64,000 bases of DNA from Desulfomicrobium orale DSM 12838. Lineage in GTDB: Bacteria > Desulfobacterota > Desulfovibrionia > Desulfovibrionales > Desulfomicrobiaceae. Below, piece after piece: positions 8,572 through 16,849 of the stretch; position 1 is the stretch's first letter, and every line of letters starts with the position of its first letter. The stretch spans positions 1,736,001 through 1,800,000 of the forward strand of contig NZ_CP014230.1 in NCBI RefSeq assembly GCF_001553625.1, in the 5' to 3' direction. The notes beneath the pieces were generated by a model. It was given only the letters and a program-made list of their open reading frames with translations. It made no database searches and was not told the origin of the DNA. Both the position numbers and the translations under genes were made by a program.

Positions 8572-9085
8572 CGCCCGATTCGCGGCCGGTCATGTCCGGC
8601 CAGCGGTACAGCCGTCTGTCCCACACGGTGGCGAGTGCCGCGGTGAAACAGTCCTGGTACGATGCGGCCAGGGCCTGGAATTCGTCCCGGTCCACCAGAA
8701 GGTATTCCAGGCTGTCCGTGAAATGATGGAGCATGCGGTCCGGAATCCGGATTTCGAAAATGTCCACGGCTTCGTTGCCCGTGCCCGCTCCGCTTTCCAG
8801 ATGCAGTCTGTGATGAGGGCTCAGCTCCTGGCTTTGCAGCACGCCGGGCAGTGCGCGTTCCGCCGCTTCATCCGCCGCTTCGTCGATGCCTATGTGCCCG
8901 CCGCCGGGGATGTCCCAGTTTGCGGTACGCCTGCGCAGGACCAGACGGCCGGAACTGTCCGTCAGCAGCAGAAAAAATCCGCGGTGCCGCAGATTCTGAC
9001 TATGGACTTCTTCCACGGGCATGACGGCCAGGGGCCGGTTGTCCGCATCCACCACGTAAATCTGTTTCGGCTCGTGTTCCGTCAT
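8564..9085 (-). CDS. Nudix-fold protein with degenerate catalytic box
   Basis: The 173 residues resemble the Nudix branch near IDI-like hydrolases: YVVDADNRPLAVMPVEEVHSQNLRHRGFFLLL, then RLVLRRRTANWDIPGGG. The Nudix box begins correctly (GHIGIDE, with Gx5E) and keeps the x7-R spacing. However, the REUxEExGU core reads RALPGVLQS, so the metal-binding glutamates are missing. The rest of the fold looks intact (EAVDIFEIRIPD near residue 110). I infer that classical Nudix hydrolysis is lost or altered. The start codon is only 23 bases from the divergent rimI start, so promoters would have to overlap coding sequence. The 3' end overlaps mreB convergently. Confidence 0.75.
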   Translation of the reverse strand: MTEHEPKQIYVVDADNRPLAVMPVEEVHSQNLRHRGFFLLLTDSSGRLVLRRRTANWDIPGGGHIGIDEAADEAAERALPGVLQSQELSPHHRLHLESGAGTGNEAVDIFEIRIPDRMLHHFTDSLEYLLVDRDEFQALAASYQDCFTAALATVWDRRLYRWPDMTGRESGVS

Positions 9086-9108
9086 GGCGTTTGGGTAGTT
9101 GAAGAACT

Positions 9109-9618
9109 GTGCGGGAAGGTGTTGTTCTGCGTTTTTTGCGGCCAGAAGACGCCGCCGCTCTGGCCGGGCTCGAAGGCGAGGTGTTTGCCGACGCCTGGAG
9201 CGCGGAGCGTTTCGTGTCCCTGCTGGGGCGGGAGCAGTTTCTGGCGGCGGGCGCTTTTGGCGGCGGGCCGGAGGCCCGGCGGGACGCTTTGCTGCATGCC
9301 TACGTCAGTGCGTACAGTGTGGCGGGCGAGCTGGAAATAGTCAACGTGGCCGTGCGTACAGCCTTACGCGGCCAGGGGCTGGGCACCCGTTTACTGCTTT
9401 TTTTCCTGCGCGAGGCTGCCGGACGCGGAGTTGGAAGGGCTGTCCTTGAAGTGCGGCAGGGCAATGCCGCCGCCCATGCGCTGTATGCCCGGTGCGGCTT
9501 CACCGCCATCGGCAGGCGCAAGAAATATTATTCCGATACGGGAGAGGACGCTCTGGTGCTGGAGTGGAGGCCGGAGGCGTGCCGCTCAGACGGAAGCGCC
9601 GGGTCCGCCGGAAAATGA
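9109..9618 (+). CDS. rimI: RimI-type GNAT acetyltransferase
   Basis: The family transfers acetyl groups from acetyl-CoA, classically to the N-terminal alanine of ribosomal protein S18. The protein is 169 residues from a GTG start at 9109. The GNAT core is clear: VVLRFLRPEDAAALAGLE at the N-terminus, ELEIVNVAVRTALRGQGLGTRLL (motif A, with the RGQGLG pyrophosphate loop), AVLEVRQGNAAAHALYARCGFTAIGRRKKYY (motif B) and the DALVLEW end. The EVR...N..A..LY..CGF...GRR..YY pattern is typical of RimI rather than a general GNAT. It runs into the cyclophilin gene with a 39-base gap. The exact substrate is inferred from the family. Confidence 0.8.
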   Translation: MREGVVLRFLRPEDAAALAGLEGEVFADAWSAERFVSLLGREQFLAAGAFGGGPEARRDALLHAYVSAYSVAGELEIVNVAVRTALRGQGLGTRLLLFFLREAAGRGVGRAVLEVRQGNAAAHALYARCGFTAIGRRKKYYSDTGEDALVLEWRPEACRSDGSAGSAGK

Positions 9619-9657
9619 AGCAATCCGTCGCGGACGGAGAAAAATAAGGAGCTTGTC

Positions 9658-10140
9658 ATGGTTGTCATGGAAACATCCAAGGGGACATTGAAGATCGAAC
9701 TGTATCCGGAAAAGGCGCCGCTTACCTGCGAGAATTTTCTGTCCTATGTGCGGGACGGCTTTTACGACGGAACCATCTTTCACCGGGTGATCCCGAATTT
9801 CGTCCTGCAGGGCGGCGGACTGACCAGCCGCATGCAGGAGAAGGAGACCCGTCCGGCCATCAGGAACGAGGCCGATAACGGGCTGAAGAATCTGGAAGGC
9901 ACCCTGTCCATGGCCAGAACGCAGGCCGTGGACAGCGCCACTTCCCAGTTTTTCATCAATCTGCGGGATAACGCCTTTCTCGATCACGGCTCCAGGGATT
10001 TCGGCTATGCGGTTTTCGGTCGCGTGGCCGAGGGCATGGATGTGGTCCGGTCCATCGCCCGGGTGGAAACGTGCGATCTGGGCTTTTATCAGGATGTGCC
10101 CAAGGAGCCGGTGCTCATAGAGCGGATGTACGAGGAGTAA
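9658..10140 (+). CDS. Cyclophilin-type peptidyl-prolyl isomerase
   Basis: This is a cytoplasmic-type cyclophilin of 160 residues with no signal peptide. The fold shows [27 protein letters not shown], then the active-site segment [20 protein letters not shown] with the catalytic Arg in [17 protein letters not shown] and [15 protein letters not shown] follow, and the tryptophan loop region reads [14 protein letters not shown]. It catalyses cis-trans isomerisation of Xaa-Pro bonds during folding. A strong AAGGAGCTTGTC precedes the ATG. The YheT-type gene starts immediately after its stop, sharing the GAGGAG at its 3' end as a ribosome-binding site. Confidence 0.93.
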   Translation: MVVMETSKGTLKIELYPEKAPLTCENFLSYVRDGFYDGTIFHRVIPNFVLQGGGLTSRMQEKETRPAIRNEADNGLKNLEGTLSMARTQAVDSATSQFFINLRDNAFLDHGSRDFGYAVFGRVAEGMDVVRSIARVETCDLGFYQDVPKEPVLIERMYEE

Positions 10141-10143
10141 AGC

Positions 10144-11094
10144 TTGAACCGTCTGCTCACGGGGTTTCCGTTTCATTCGGGGCACATGCACACTCTGTTT
10201 CCGCCGCTGTTCCGGCCGGAACCCCGCGTGCTTTACGAGCGGCGGCGTTTTGAGACCTCCGACGGGGATTTTGTCGATCTGGACTGGTCCGCCGGCGGCG
10301 GAAAGCGGCTGGCGGTCATTCTGCACGGTCTGGAAGGACATTCCCGCCGGAAATACGTGCTGGGCATGGCCCGTGCGGCCCGTATCCGGGGGCTCGACGT
10401 GCTGGCCATGAATTTCAGGGGGTGCGGCGGAGAGCCCAACCGGAAACTTTTTATGTACCATTCCGGGTGGACCCGCGATCTGCATGAGATTTTGCTCATG
10501 GTCCGGGAAACGGGCCGGTACGAGAGCGTGGTTCTGGTGGGATTCAGCCTGGGCGCGAACATGGTGCTCAAATATCTGGGCGAGGACCCGGACCGGGTTC
10601 CGGATTCGGTGCGCGGGGCGGTAGCCCTTTCCGTACCCTGCGATCTGGAGGATTCGGCCAGGGCTCTGGCCCGGCCCTTGTGCCGGATATACACGCGTTA
10701 TCTGCTCGGACAGTTGCGGGAGAAAATCGCGGAAAAGGGCCGCCTGTTCCCGGGAGCCCTGGATCTGACCGGCCTGGAGCAGATCAGCACGTTTCAGGAG
10801 TTCGACGACCGTTTTACCGCTCCCCTGCACGGGTTCCGGGATGCTCTGGACTATTGGCGGAAGTCCTCCTGCAAGCAGTTTCTGACAGCCATCCGCCATC
10901 CGGCCTGCATCATCAACGCCCGCAACGATCCGTTTCTGGGACCGGCCTGCTTTCCCGAGGAGGAGGCGCGGGAGAACCGCCATCTGACCCTCCTCATGCC
11001 GGATACGGGCGGCCATGTCGGGTTCGTGAGCCGGGGTGGGGAATACTGGTCCGAATGGACGGCCATGCGTTTTCTCCGGGAATGTGCACAGTGA
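10144..11094 (+). CDS. YheT-family alpha/beta hydrolase
   Basis: The protein is 316 residues and starts at TTG 10144, three bases after the cyclophilin stop and behind GAGGAG, which supports this start. It has the family opening GFPFHSGHMHTLFPPLFR, the oxyanion segment ILHGLEGHSRRKYV and FRGCGGEPN. The nucleophile elbow is VGFSLGANMVLKYLG (Ser near residue 140), followed by a late acidic region (NARNDPFLGP) and the His in TGGHVGF. These complete a Ser-Asp-His triad. The family (YheT/ABHD1-3 like) has esterase or lipase activity, with the natural substrate unknown. It is co-oriented with the cyclophilin and the protease downstream. Confidence 0.87.
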   Translation: MNRLLTGFPFHSGHMHTLFPPLFRPEPRVLYERRRFETSDGDFVDLDWSAGGGKRLAVILHGLEGHSRRKYVLGMARAARIRGLDVLAMNFRGCGGEPNRKLFMYHSGWTRDLHEILLMVRETGRYESVVLVGFSLGANMVLKYLGEDPDRVPDSVRGAVALSVPCDLEDSARALARPLCRIYTRYLLGQLREKIAEKGRLFPGALDLTGLEQISTFQEFDDRFTAPLHGFRDALDYWRKSSCKQFLTAIRHPACIINARNDPFLGPACFPEEEARENRHLTLLMPDTGGHVGFVSRGGEYWSEWTAMRFLRECAQ

Positions 11095-11248
11095 TTGCAG
11101 TTTGTGCATTTTTCTTGCTTTATGTGCATGTATTTGTGCAAAAAATCATGTGAAGATCATGCGGTCATGCCGTCAGCCTTTACTGAACGGAAGACGGGCG
11201 TTGGCATGGTCAATGCTTTCAAGGCCAACCACACCGTTGGAGGTATAT

Positions 11249-12661
11249 ATGAAACATGCCCTTCGTTTTCTGGCAATTTTTCTCATGTTCACGGCTTCGG
11301 CCGCCCTGGCCGCCCAGCTTCCGGATTTCACGGAGCTGGCCGAAACATCCGGGCAGGCCGTAGTCAACATCAGCACGGTCAAGCTGGTCAAAAGGCAGCA
11401 GCGAAACATGCGACCGTTTTTTCGGGGCCCGCACGGTCAGGACCCCTTCGAGGATTTTTTCGATCAGTTCGAGCGTTTCTTCGGTCAGCAAGGGCGCGGC
11501 GTGCCTCGGGAGCAGCGCTCTCTGGGGTCGGGGTTCATCATTTCCGCCGACGGCTATATTGTGACCAACAATCACGTCATTGACGGCGCGGACACCATCA
11601 AAGTCAATCTGCTCGGCGACAGAAACGGCGAGAAGTCCTACGACGCCGAAGTGGTGGGCACGGACAAGGAAACGGATCTGGCTCTTCTGAAGATAAAGGC
11701 CGACAAGCGTCTGCCGTATCTGCAATTCGGCGATTCCGACGCCCTGAAGGTGGGGCAGTGGGTCATGGCCATAGGTAATCCTTTCGGACTGGACCACACG
11801 GTTACGGCGGGAATTGTCAGCGCCAAGGGCCGGACCATCGGGGCCGGGCCGTACGATAACTTCATCCAGACGGATGCTTCCATCAACCCCGGCAACAGCG
11901 GCGGCCCCCTGATCGATCTGGACGGCCGGGTGGTGGGCATCAATACGGCCATCATCGCTTCGGGCCAGGGCATCGGATTTGCCATTCCCAGCCGGTCGGC
12001 CAGGCAGATCGTGGACCAGCTGAAGGAGCACAAGAGCGTCCGGCGCGGCTGGCTCGGCGTCTCCATTCAGAATGTGGACGAGAACGCGGCCAAGGCTCTG
12101 GGACTGGACGCGCCCCGCGGCGCGTTGATTGCCTCCGTGACACCCGGCGATCCCGCGGCCAGGGCGGGCATCCGCGCCGGAGATGTCATCACCGCCGTTG
12201 AGGGCCTGCCTGTGGACAGCGCCAGTGATCTGACCCGGAAGATCGGTGATCTGCTGCCCGGAGCGAAGGTCACGGTATCCGTGTGGCGCGGCGGCAAGAC
12301 TCTGAGCATTCCGCTGGAGCTTGGAGAACGCAATGCCGGGAAGGTCGCCCAGAATGAGCAGGGGCAGCCGGGCGAGGATGTGTTGGGTCTGTCCGTGCGT
12401 GCCGCAATGCCCAGGGAACGTGAGGCGCTGGGCTTGTCCGATGAGAGCGGTCTGATTGTGGTGGAGGTGGGCGAAGGCTCGCTGGCCGCCCAGAGCGGTC
12501 TGGAGCCGGGAGATGTCATCCTGGAAGCCAATGGCCGGGTCATGGATTCGGTGGACGCTTTCCGGAATGTGCTCGAAGGCGACGCCAAGGCCAAGGGCGT
12601 GGTCATGCTGCTGATCAACCGTCAGGGCCGGGCCATGTTCCGCACCATTCCCCTGTCCTGA
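11249..12661 (+). CDS. degP: DegP/DegQ-type periplasmic serine protease
   Basis: This is a 470-residue HtrA-family protease. The ATG at 11249 is chosen because it follows TTGGAGGT and begins a Sec signal peptide (MKHALRFLAIFLMFTASAALA). The trypsin-like domain shows the triad in TNNHVIDGA (His), ETDLALLKI (Asp) and NPGNSGGPL (Ser). Two PDZ domains follow (GWLGVSIQNV and GLSVRAAMP). A flexible F/Q-rich loop near residues 60-90 (FEDFFDQFERFFGQ) is the LA-loop region typical of DegP and DegQ. It degrades or refolds damaged envelope proteins. The 154-base space upstream (11095-11248) holds no gene; TTGTGCAT-rich AT sequence there may contain a promoter. Confidence 0.93.
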   Translation: MKHALRFLAIFLMFTASAALAAQLPDFTELAETSGQAVVNISTVKLVKRQQRNMRPFFRGPHGQDPFEDFFDQFERFFGQQGRGVPREQRSLGSGFIISADGYIVTNNHVIDGADTIKVNLLGDRNGEKSYDAEVVGTDKETDLALLKIKADKRLPYLQFGDSDALKVGQWVMAIGNPFGLDHTVTAGIVSAKGRTIGAGPYDNFIQTDASINPGNSGGPLIDLDGRVVGINTAIIASGQGIGFAIPSRSARQIVDQLKEHKSVRRGWLGVSIQNVDENAAKALGLDAPRGALIASVTPGDPAARAGIRAGDVITAVEGLPVDSASDLTRKIGDLLPGAKVTVSVWRGGKTLSIPLELGERNAGKVAQNEQGQPGEDVLGLSVRAAMPREREALGLSDESGLIVVEVGEGSLAAQSGLEPGDVILEANGRVMDSVDAFRNVLEGDAKAKGVVMLLINRQGRAMFRTIPLS

Positions 12662-12666
12662 AGCAC

Positions 12667-13551
12667 ATGATGGAGTTCGCGCTTACGGCCGGATGCAAGG
12701 TCAACCTGTATCTGGACATCGTGGGCATCCGTCCGGACGGTTATCATGAGATCGAGAGCCTGTTCTACCCCCTTCCCGCGCCATGCGACACGCTGCTGGT
12801 GCGGGAAGGGGAGAGCGGGTTTTCCCTTTCCTGCTCCGATCCATCCCTGGCCACGGATGCCAATATAGTCAGCCGGGCTTACCGGCTCTTTGCCGAAACC
12901 ACGGGCTTTGCCCCGGACGTGTTCGTGCATATACAAAAAAGAATTCCCATGGGCGCGGGGCTTGGCGGCGGCAGCAGCGATGCGGCCGCGTTTCTTTTGT
13001 GGCTGAACGGCCGGGCTGGGGAAAAGGCGTTGGCCGCCGGGGAGCTTGCTGAGGCGGCTTTGTCTCTGGGTGCCGATGTGCCGTTTTTTCTCGTGAACCA
13101 ACCGGCCTGGATCACAGGCATCGGTGAACGGATCGAGCCCATCCTGTGCGATCTGGGCGACACTCTGGTTCTTCTGATCTGTCCGCCGTTGCGGGTGGAC
13201 ACCGGATGGGCTTACGGCCGGTGGGATGAGGTCCATGTCGGGGGGCCGCGTTCAAGAAAAAAGTTGACACCCCATCCCCCCCTGACTAGGAAATTTTGCT
13301 TCACGAATCCGTCGGCTCTGTGGAATGCATTCGAAAATGTGGTTTTTCAGGAATTTCCACTGCTTCGGGATATCAAGTCTGATGTCATGCGGCACGGCGC
13401 GAAGGGGTGCGTCATGAGCGGAACGGGATCGACTCTGGTGGCGCTATTTGATGCTCCGGAGGATGCCCTTTCATGTGCAAGACGGCTTCATGCCGCAGGG
13501 TGTGGCTGCCACGCCGTGAAATCCGGGCGGGAATTTTCTCTGGAGTCGTGA
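12667..13551 (+). CDS. ispE: 4-diphosphocytidyl-2-C-methyl-D-erythritol kinase
   Basis: IspE phosphorylates CDP-methylerythritol in the non-mevalonate isoprenoid pathway. The 294 residues match. GHMP-kinase motifs are present: KVNLYLDIVGIRPDGYHEIESLF at the start, the ATP loop PMGAGLGGGSSDAAAFL (residue ~98-114), and the C-terminal CVMSGTGSTLVALF. It begins 5 bases after the degP stop, with MM in tandem; the second ATG (12670) is equally possible. A proline and lysine rich insert (RSRKKLTPHPPLTRKF) sits near residue 195. The chain continues towards tRNA-Gln, prs, rplY and pth, an arrangement common in Proteobacteria. Confidence 0.95.
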   Translation: MMEFALTAGCKVNLYLDIVGIRPDGYHEIESLFYPLPAPCDTLLVREGESGFSLSCSDPSLATDANIVSRAYRLFAETTGFAPDVFVHIQKRIPMGAGLGGGSSDAAAFLLWLNGRAGEKALAAGELAEAALSLGADVPFFLVNQPAWITGIGERIEPILCDLGDTLVLLICPPLRVDTGWAYGRWDEVHVGGPRSRKKLTPHPPLTRKFCFTNPSALWNAFENVVFQEFPLLRDIKSDVMRHGAKGCVMSGTGSTLVALFDAPEDALSCARRLHAAGCGCHAVKSGREFSLES

Positions 13552-13629
13552 GGCTTCCGGTAAGCTGCGGGACGGCGGGTCCCGCGGTCTTTTCTTGTGG
13601 GCGGGCTCTATATGCGGGCCCTGCGAGAT

Positions 13630-13705
13630 TGGGGCGTCGCCAAGCTGGCAAGGCAACGGGTTTTGGTTCCGTCATTCGGAGGTTCGAATCCTCCCGCCCC
13701 AGCCA
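13630..13705 (+). tRNA. tRNA-Gln (anticodon TTG)
   Basis: The sequence folds as a full cloverleaf. A 7-bp acceptor stem pairs 13630-13636 with 13695-13701, followed by discriminator G and an encoded CCA. The anticodon loop TTTTGGT carries TTG, read as CAA (glutamine). The T arm has GGAGG-TTCGAAT-CCTCC. The T-A first pair is characteristic of bacterial tRNA-Gln. It sits between ispE and prs, and probably shares their transcript. Confidence 0.95.
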
Positions 13706-13733
13706 ATTTTCATAATATTATGAAGGCATCGTC

Positions 13734-14678
13734 ATGGCACGCGTAGGCGAACTGAAGATTGTCACGGGAACGGCCAACCCGGCACTGGCTCTGCGTATCT
13801 GCGATCATCTGGGCTGCAAGCTTTCCCCGGCGCTGGTGGACACCTTCAGCGACGGGGAAATCCGGATCGAGATGAGCGACAATGTGCGCGGAGACGATGT
13901 CTATGTGGTGCAGCCCACGTGCGCTCCGGTGAACCACAACCTGATGGAGCTGTGTCTGATGCTGGACGCCCTGAAGCGGGCCAGCGCAGGCCGGGTGACG
14001 GCGGTGGTGCCGTATTTCGGGTATGCCAGGCAGGACCGCAAGGTGGTCCCGCGGGTGCCCATCAGCGCCAAGATGGTGGCGGACTTCATCACTGTAGCGG
14101 GCGTGGACCGGGTGCTGACCATAGATCTGCATTCCGGACAGATTCAGGGTTTCTTCGACAAACCTGTGGACAACCTGTATGCGGCGCAAATCCTGCTGGA
14201 TTACATCCGCAGGCTGGGCGATAACCTCATCGTAGTCTCTCCCGACGCCGGAGGAACGGAACGGGCCCGGGCCTACGCTAAACGGCTGGGTGTGGGGCTG
14301 GCCATTGTGGACAAGCGCCGCGAAGGTCCGAATCAGGCTCACGCCATGCAGCTTATCGGTGACGTCAAAGGTAAGATCGCCGTGGTTCTGGATGATATGA
14401 TCGATACCGCCGGGACTATGACCGCGGCCGGCAATCTGCTGGCCGAGCATGGTGCCGAGGGAGTGGTGGCCTGCGCCACGCACGCCGTCCTTTCGGGCCC
14501 TGCCGTGGAGCGGCTGATCAGTTCCGCCTTTTCGCAGATCATTGTCACCGATACCATTCCCCTCAATCCCAAGGCCGCGGCCAGTGACAAGTTCAAGGTC
14601 ATTTCCGTGGGCAGTCTGATCGCCAAGGCCATACACAATATCCATTCCGAATCTTCGGTCAGCGTGCTTTTCAGCTGA
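13734..14678 (+). CDS. prs: Ribose-phosphate pyrophosphokinase
   Basis: Prs makes PRPP from ribose 5-phosphate and ATP for nucleotide, histidine and tryptophan synthesis. The 314 residues are standard. The N-terminal LKIVTGTANPALALRICDHLG, the flexible ATP loop YFGYARQDRKVVPRVPISAK, the metal site DLHSGQIQGFF, the catalytic VVSPDAGGTERARAYAKRLG and the PRPP loop VVLDDMIDTAGTMTAAGNLL are all visible. It starts 28 bases after the tRNA. rplY follows 32 bases downstream behind AAGGAGTACAGC. Confidence 0.97.
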   Translation: MARVGELKIVTGTANPALALRICDHLGCKLSPALVDTFSDGEIRIEMSDNVRGDDVYVVQPTCAPVNHNLMELCLMLDALKRASAGRVTAVVPYFGYARQDRKVVPRVPISAKMVADFITVAGVDRVLTIDLHSGQIQGFFDKPVDNLYAAQILLDYIRRLGDNLIVVSPDAGGTERARAYAKRLGVGLAIVDKRREGPNQAHAMQLIGDVKGKIAVVLDDMIDTAGTMTAAGNLLAEHGAEGVVACATHAVLSGPAVERLISSAFSQIIVTDTIPLNPKAAASDKFKVISVGSLIAKAIHNIHSESSVSVLFS

Positions 14679-14710
14679 GCGCAGCCGGTTTTCGACTTAA
14701 GGAGTACAGC

Positions 14711-15307
14711 ATGTCTGAAGTCATGAGTTTGCAGTTGAAGCGCCGCGAAGAGCGGGGCAAGGGGCCCTGTTCCCGTCTGCGTGCCAGTGGTCTGGTCCCC
14801 GGAGTGTTCTATAATTCCAAGGGAGAGAATATTTCCTTCACTGTGGACAACTTGGCTCTGGGCAAGGCCTTTGAGAAGGTTCGCTACTCGAAGATGCTTG
14901 AACTTGAAATCGACATGGACGGGAAGGTGGAGAAGCGCAACGCCCTTTTCAAGAGCCTGGTTTCTCACCCGGTGAAGCGCCGTTACGACCATGTGGATTT
15001 TATCGGCGTGGACCTGGACAAGGAAGTCGAAGTCACGGTCCCGGTGGAAGTTCGCGGCAGAGCCAAGGGCATCGTTCTGGGCGGCAAGCTGGAGCTGTAT
15101 CAGGAACGCGTGCTGGTGCGCTGCCTGCCCGCGGCCATTCCGGATTCCATTGGTTTCGACATTACGGAGCTGAACATCGGGGACAAGGTCTTTGTTGATC
15201 AGCTGGCCATGCCTGAAGGTGTCAAGGCTGTTTACGACCGCAATTACCTCGTGCTCGCCATTCTGGCCGGACGCGGCGCAAAGGCCGGCGAAGAAGAAGA
15301 GGTCTAG
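14711..15307 (+). CDS. rplY: 50S ribosomal protein L25 (long, CTC/TL5 type)
   Basis: The protein is 198 residues, the two-domain form of L25 that binds 5S rRNA. The N-terminal L25 domain shows RRREERGKGPCSRLRASGLVPGVFYNSKG and SHPVKRRYDHVDFIGVD. The C-terminal TL5-like beta domain (VTVPVEVRGRAKGIVLGGKLELYQERVLVRCLP) ends in an acidic tail (GEEEEV). The ATG at 14711 follows AAGGAGTACAGC. A strong terminator lies directly after the stop, so the ispE-prs-rplY run probably ends here. Confidence 0.96.
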   Translation: MSEVMSLQLKRREERGKGPCSRLRASGLVPGVFYNSKGENISFTVDNLALGKAFEKVRYSKMLELEIDMDGKVEKRNALFKSLVSHPVKRRYDHVDFIGVDLDKEVEVTVPVEVRGRAKGIVLGGKLELYQERVLVRCLPAAIPDSIGFDITELNIGDKVFVDQLAMPEGVKAVYDRNYLVLAILAGRGAKAGEEEEV

Positions 15308-15317
15308 ATTTCACACC

Positions 15318-15346
15318 GGGCTCCGCCGCGCGGAGCCCTCTTTTTT
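15318..15346 (+). terminator. Rho-independent terminator after rplY
   Basis: GGGCTCCG (15318-15325) pairs with CGGAGCCC (15331-15338) across a short loop and is followed by TCTTTTTT. It lies 11 bases after the rplY stop. Confidence 0.9.
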
Positions 15347-15378
15347 CCGCTTTTTCCTTTCGTTATTGACGGTTCCCC

Positions 15379-15972
15379 ATGGCATATGACGGCCTGATCG
15401 TGGGTTTGGGCAATCCGGGACGCGGATACGCCCGAACCAGGCATAATTTCGGTTTTCTGCTTGCGGACTGGCTGGTCAGAGCATGGAATACGCAACCCGG
15501 ATCGTTTTGCGAGCCGCGCCGGGCGAAAAACGCCGAGGTCTGGGACGTGACCGAGGAATATGGGGCACGACGCTGGCTGTTGGTCAAGCCACAGACATTT
15601 ATGAATCTGAGTGGGCAGGCCGTGGGAGAATTGAGCCGGAAAAACGGCATCTCTCCGGATCGGGTGCTCGTCCTGCATGATGAACTCGATCTTTCCTTCG
15701 GCACGATCCGTTTGAAATTTTCTGGAGGCCTGGCCGGGCACAATGGACTGAAATCCGTGGCCGCCCATCTGGGAACCCAGGATTTTGTGCGGCTGAGGCT
15801 GGGCATCGGACGGCCGGATGATGGAACTCCCATGGCCGATTATGTCCTGCGCGGTTTTACTCCCGAGGAATGGAGCAGGATGGACGGTCTTTTGGAGATG
15901 GCCGGGGAAGCGGTCCTCGATTTCTGCCGTGAAGGCCGGGATGCGGCCATGGCCAGGCTGCACTCCCGTTGA
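15379..15972 (+). CDS. pth: Peptidyl-tRNA hydrolase
   Basis: Pth releases peptides from stalled peptidyl-tRNAs. The 197 residues match. Family motifs are GLIVGLGNPGRGYARTRHNFGFLLAD with the catalytic His of RHNFGF, LVKPQTFMNLSGQAV, VLHDELDLSFGTIRLKFSGGLAGHNGLKSVAAHLGTQDFVRLRLGIGRP, and DYVLRGFTPEE. It begins 32 bases after the rplY terminator, so it either has its own promoter or depends on read-through. The pairing with rplY is conserved in many bacteria. Confidence 0.96.
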   Translation: MAYDGLIVGLGNPGRGYARTRHNFGFLLADWLVRAWNTQPGSFCEPRRAKNAEVWDVTEEYGARRWLLVKPQTFMNLSGQAVGELSRKNGISPDRVLVLHDELDLSFGTIRLKFSGGLAGHNGLKSVAAHLGTQDFVRLRLGIGRPDDGTPMADYVLRGFTPEEWSRMDGLLEMAGEAVLDFCREGRDAAMARLHSR

Positions 15973-16110
15973 GCCGCATCGCCCGTTTGCCTTGGGGATA
16001 AGGCGTATGCCGAAAGATCCCGGCGGAGTCCGGAGCGGAACTTTTGCTTGGCACGATCCGGCATTGGATCGCGGAAATCCTTTCTTCCAAAACCCGGAAG
16101 CCCCTGCTGG

Positions 16111-16139
16111 TGGACTGCATAGCAATTTTCGCCTATACA
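16111..16139 (+). promoter_or_regulatory. Candidate sigma70-type promoter for carD
   Basis: TGGACT (16111-16116) and TATACA (16134-16139) are separated by 17 bases and lie 44 bases before the carD start. The -10 is close to consensus and the -35 matches at four of six positions. This is a pattern call only. Confidence 0.45.
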
Positions 16140-16182
16140 GGCCGCCTTATGTTGGTTGATTCTGTTTCCCTGGAGGTCGCTT

Positions 16183-16719
16183 GTGTTTTCACTTGATGAG
16201 CTTGTCGTCTACCCCGCGCAGGGGGTCGGTAAGATCGAACGGATCGAAACTCAGGAGATAGGCGGGGTACCCACGGAACTGATCATCGTCCGCATTCTGA
16301 GCAACAACGTGACGCTGATGGTGCCCGTCAAGACCGCGCAAAATGTCGGCCTGCGGGGCATATACACTGCCGAGCAGGGCAGGGAGATTCTTCTTTACCT
16401 TCAGGATCGCTCCGATTTCACCGGCTATTCCGGTCAGAACTGGAACCGGCGGTATCGTGAGTATTCCGAAAAACTCAAAAGCAGCAATCTGCGTGATGTG
16501 GCCTACGTGCTGAAGGAGCTGATCCTCATCGGCAAGGACAAGGAGCTGTCTTTTGGGGAGCGCCGTCTGCTGGAGCAGGCCATGGGGCTTATTTCTCTGG
16601 AACTTTCCTTTGCCCTGGGCCAGGAGCAGGCCGAGGTGAAGAAATCCATCGAGGCGCGTTTCGCGGATATTCTGCGTAAGGAAAGCGCCGACGATGCTGC
16701 GGAAGCGGAAGAGGAGTAG
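16183..16719 (+). CDS. CarD/CdnL-family RNA polymerase-binding regulator
   Basis: CarD-type proteins bind the RNA polymerase beta subunit and stabilise the open promoter complex. I choose the GTG at 16183 because TGGAGG lies 6 bases upstream and it starts directly with the conserved FSLDELVVYPAQGVGKIERIE. The protein is 178 residues. The N-terminal Tudor-like RNA polymerase interaction domain covers ~1-60 (VTLMVPVKTAQNVGLR). The C-terminal helical DNA-binding part includes NWNRRYREYSEKLKSSNLRDVAYVLKELI and FGERRLLEQAMGLISLELSFALG. An acidic tail ends the protein. A terminator follows immediately, and the rho gene would be next but for an inserted IS. Confidence 0.9.
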   Translation: MFSLDELVVYPAQGVGKIERIETQEIGGVPTELIIVRILSNNVTLMVPVKTAQNVGLRGIYTAEQGREILLYLQDRSDFTGYSGQNWNRRYREYSEKLKSSNLRDVAYVLKELILIGKDKELSFGERRLLEQAMGLISLELSFALGQEQAEVKKSIEARFADILRKESADDAAEAEEE

Positions 16720-16743
16720 GGGGATTTTCCCCCTTGTTTTTTT
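16719..16743 (+). terminator. Rho-independent terminator after carD
   Basis: GGGGG (16719-16723), the loop ATTTT and CCCCC (16729-16733) are followed by TTGTTTTTTT. The hairpin starts at the last base of the carD stop. Confidence 0.85.
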
Positions 16744-16825
16744 ATTTTCAACCAGCCGATCCTGTCCATGCCGCGGCTCCGGCGGTTACTAGGCTCAGGC
16801 CTCATTAATTGTAAAAGGGTCATGC

Positions 16826-16849
16826 CTAGGTTCAGTCCTCATTAATTGA
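16826..16849. repeat. Second, imperfect copy of the IS5 terminal repeat, preceded by an IS1595-end motif
   Basis: TAGGTTCAGTCCTCATTAAT (from 16827) repeats the element's outer terminus with only two changes over its first 20 bases. Between the two copies lies GGGTCATGCCTAG (16817-16829), which is exactly the terminal repeat of the unrelated IS1595-type element at 42307 and 43865. The transposase stop codon falls within this inner copy. I read this as the scar of an earlier insertion or recombination between IS ends. Confidence 0.7.

Noticed and set aside
13630-13705. tRNA-Gln as an attachment site for an island.
   Set aside because: Core genes (ispE, prs) lie on both sides and there is no repeated tRNA 3' end or integrase nearby.
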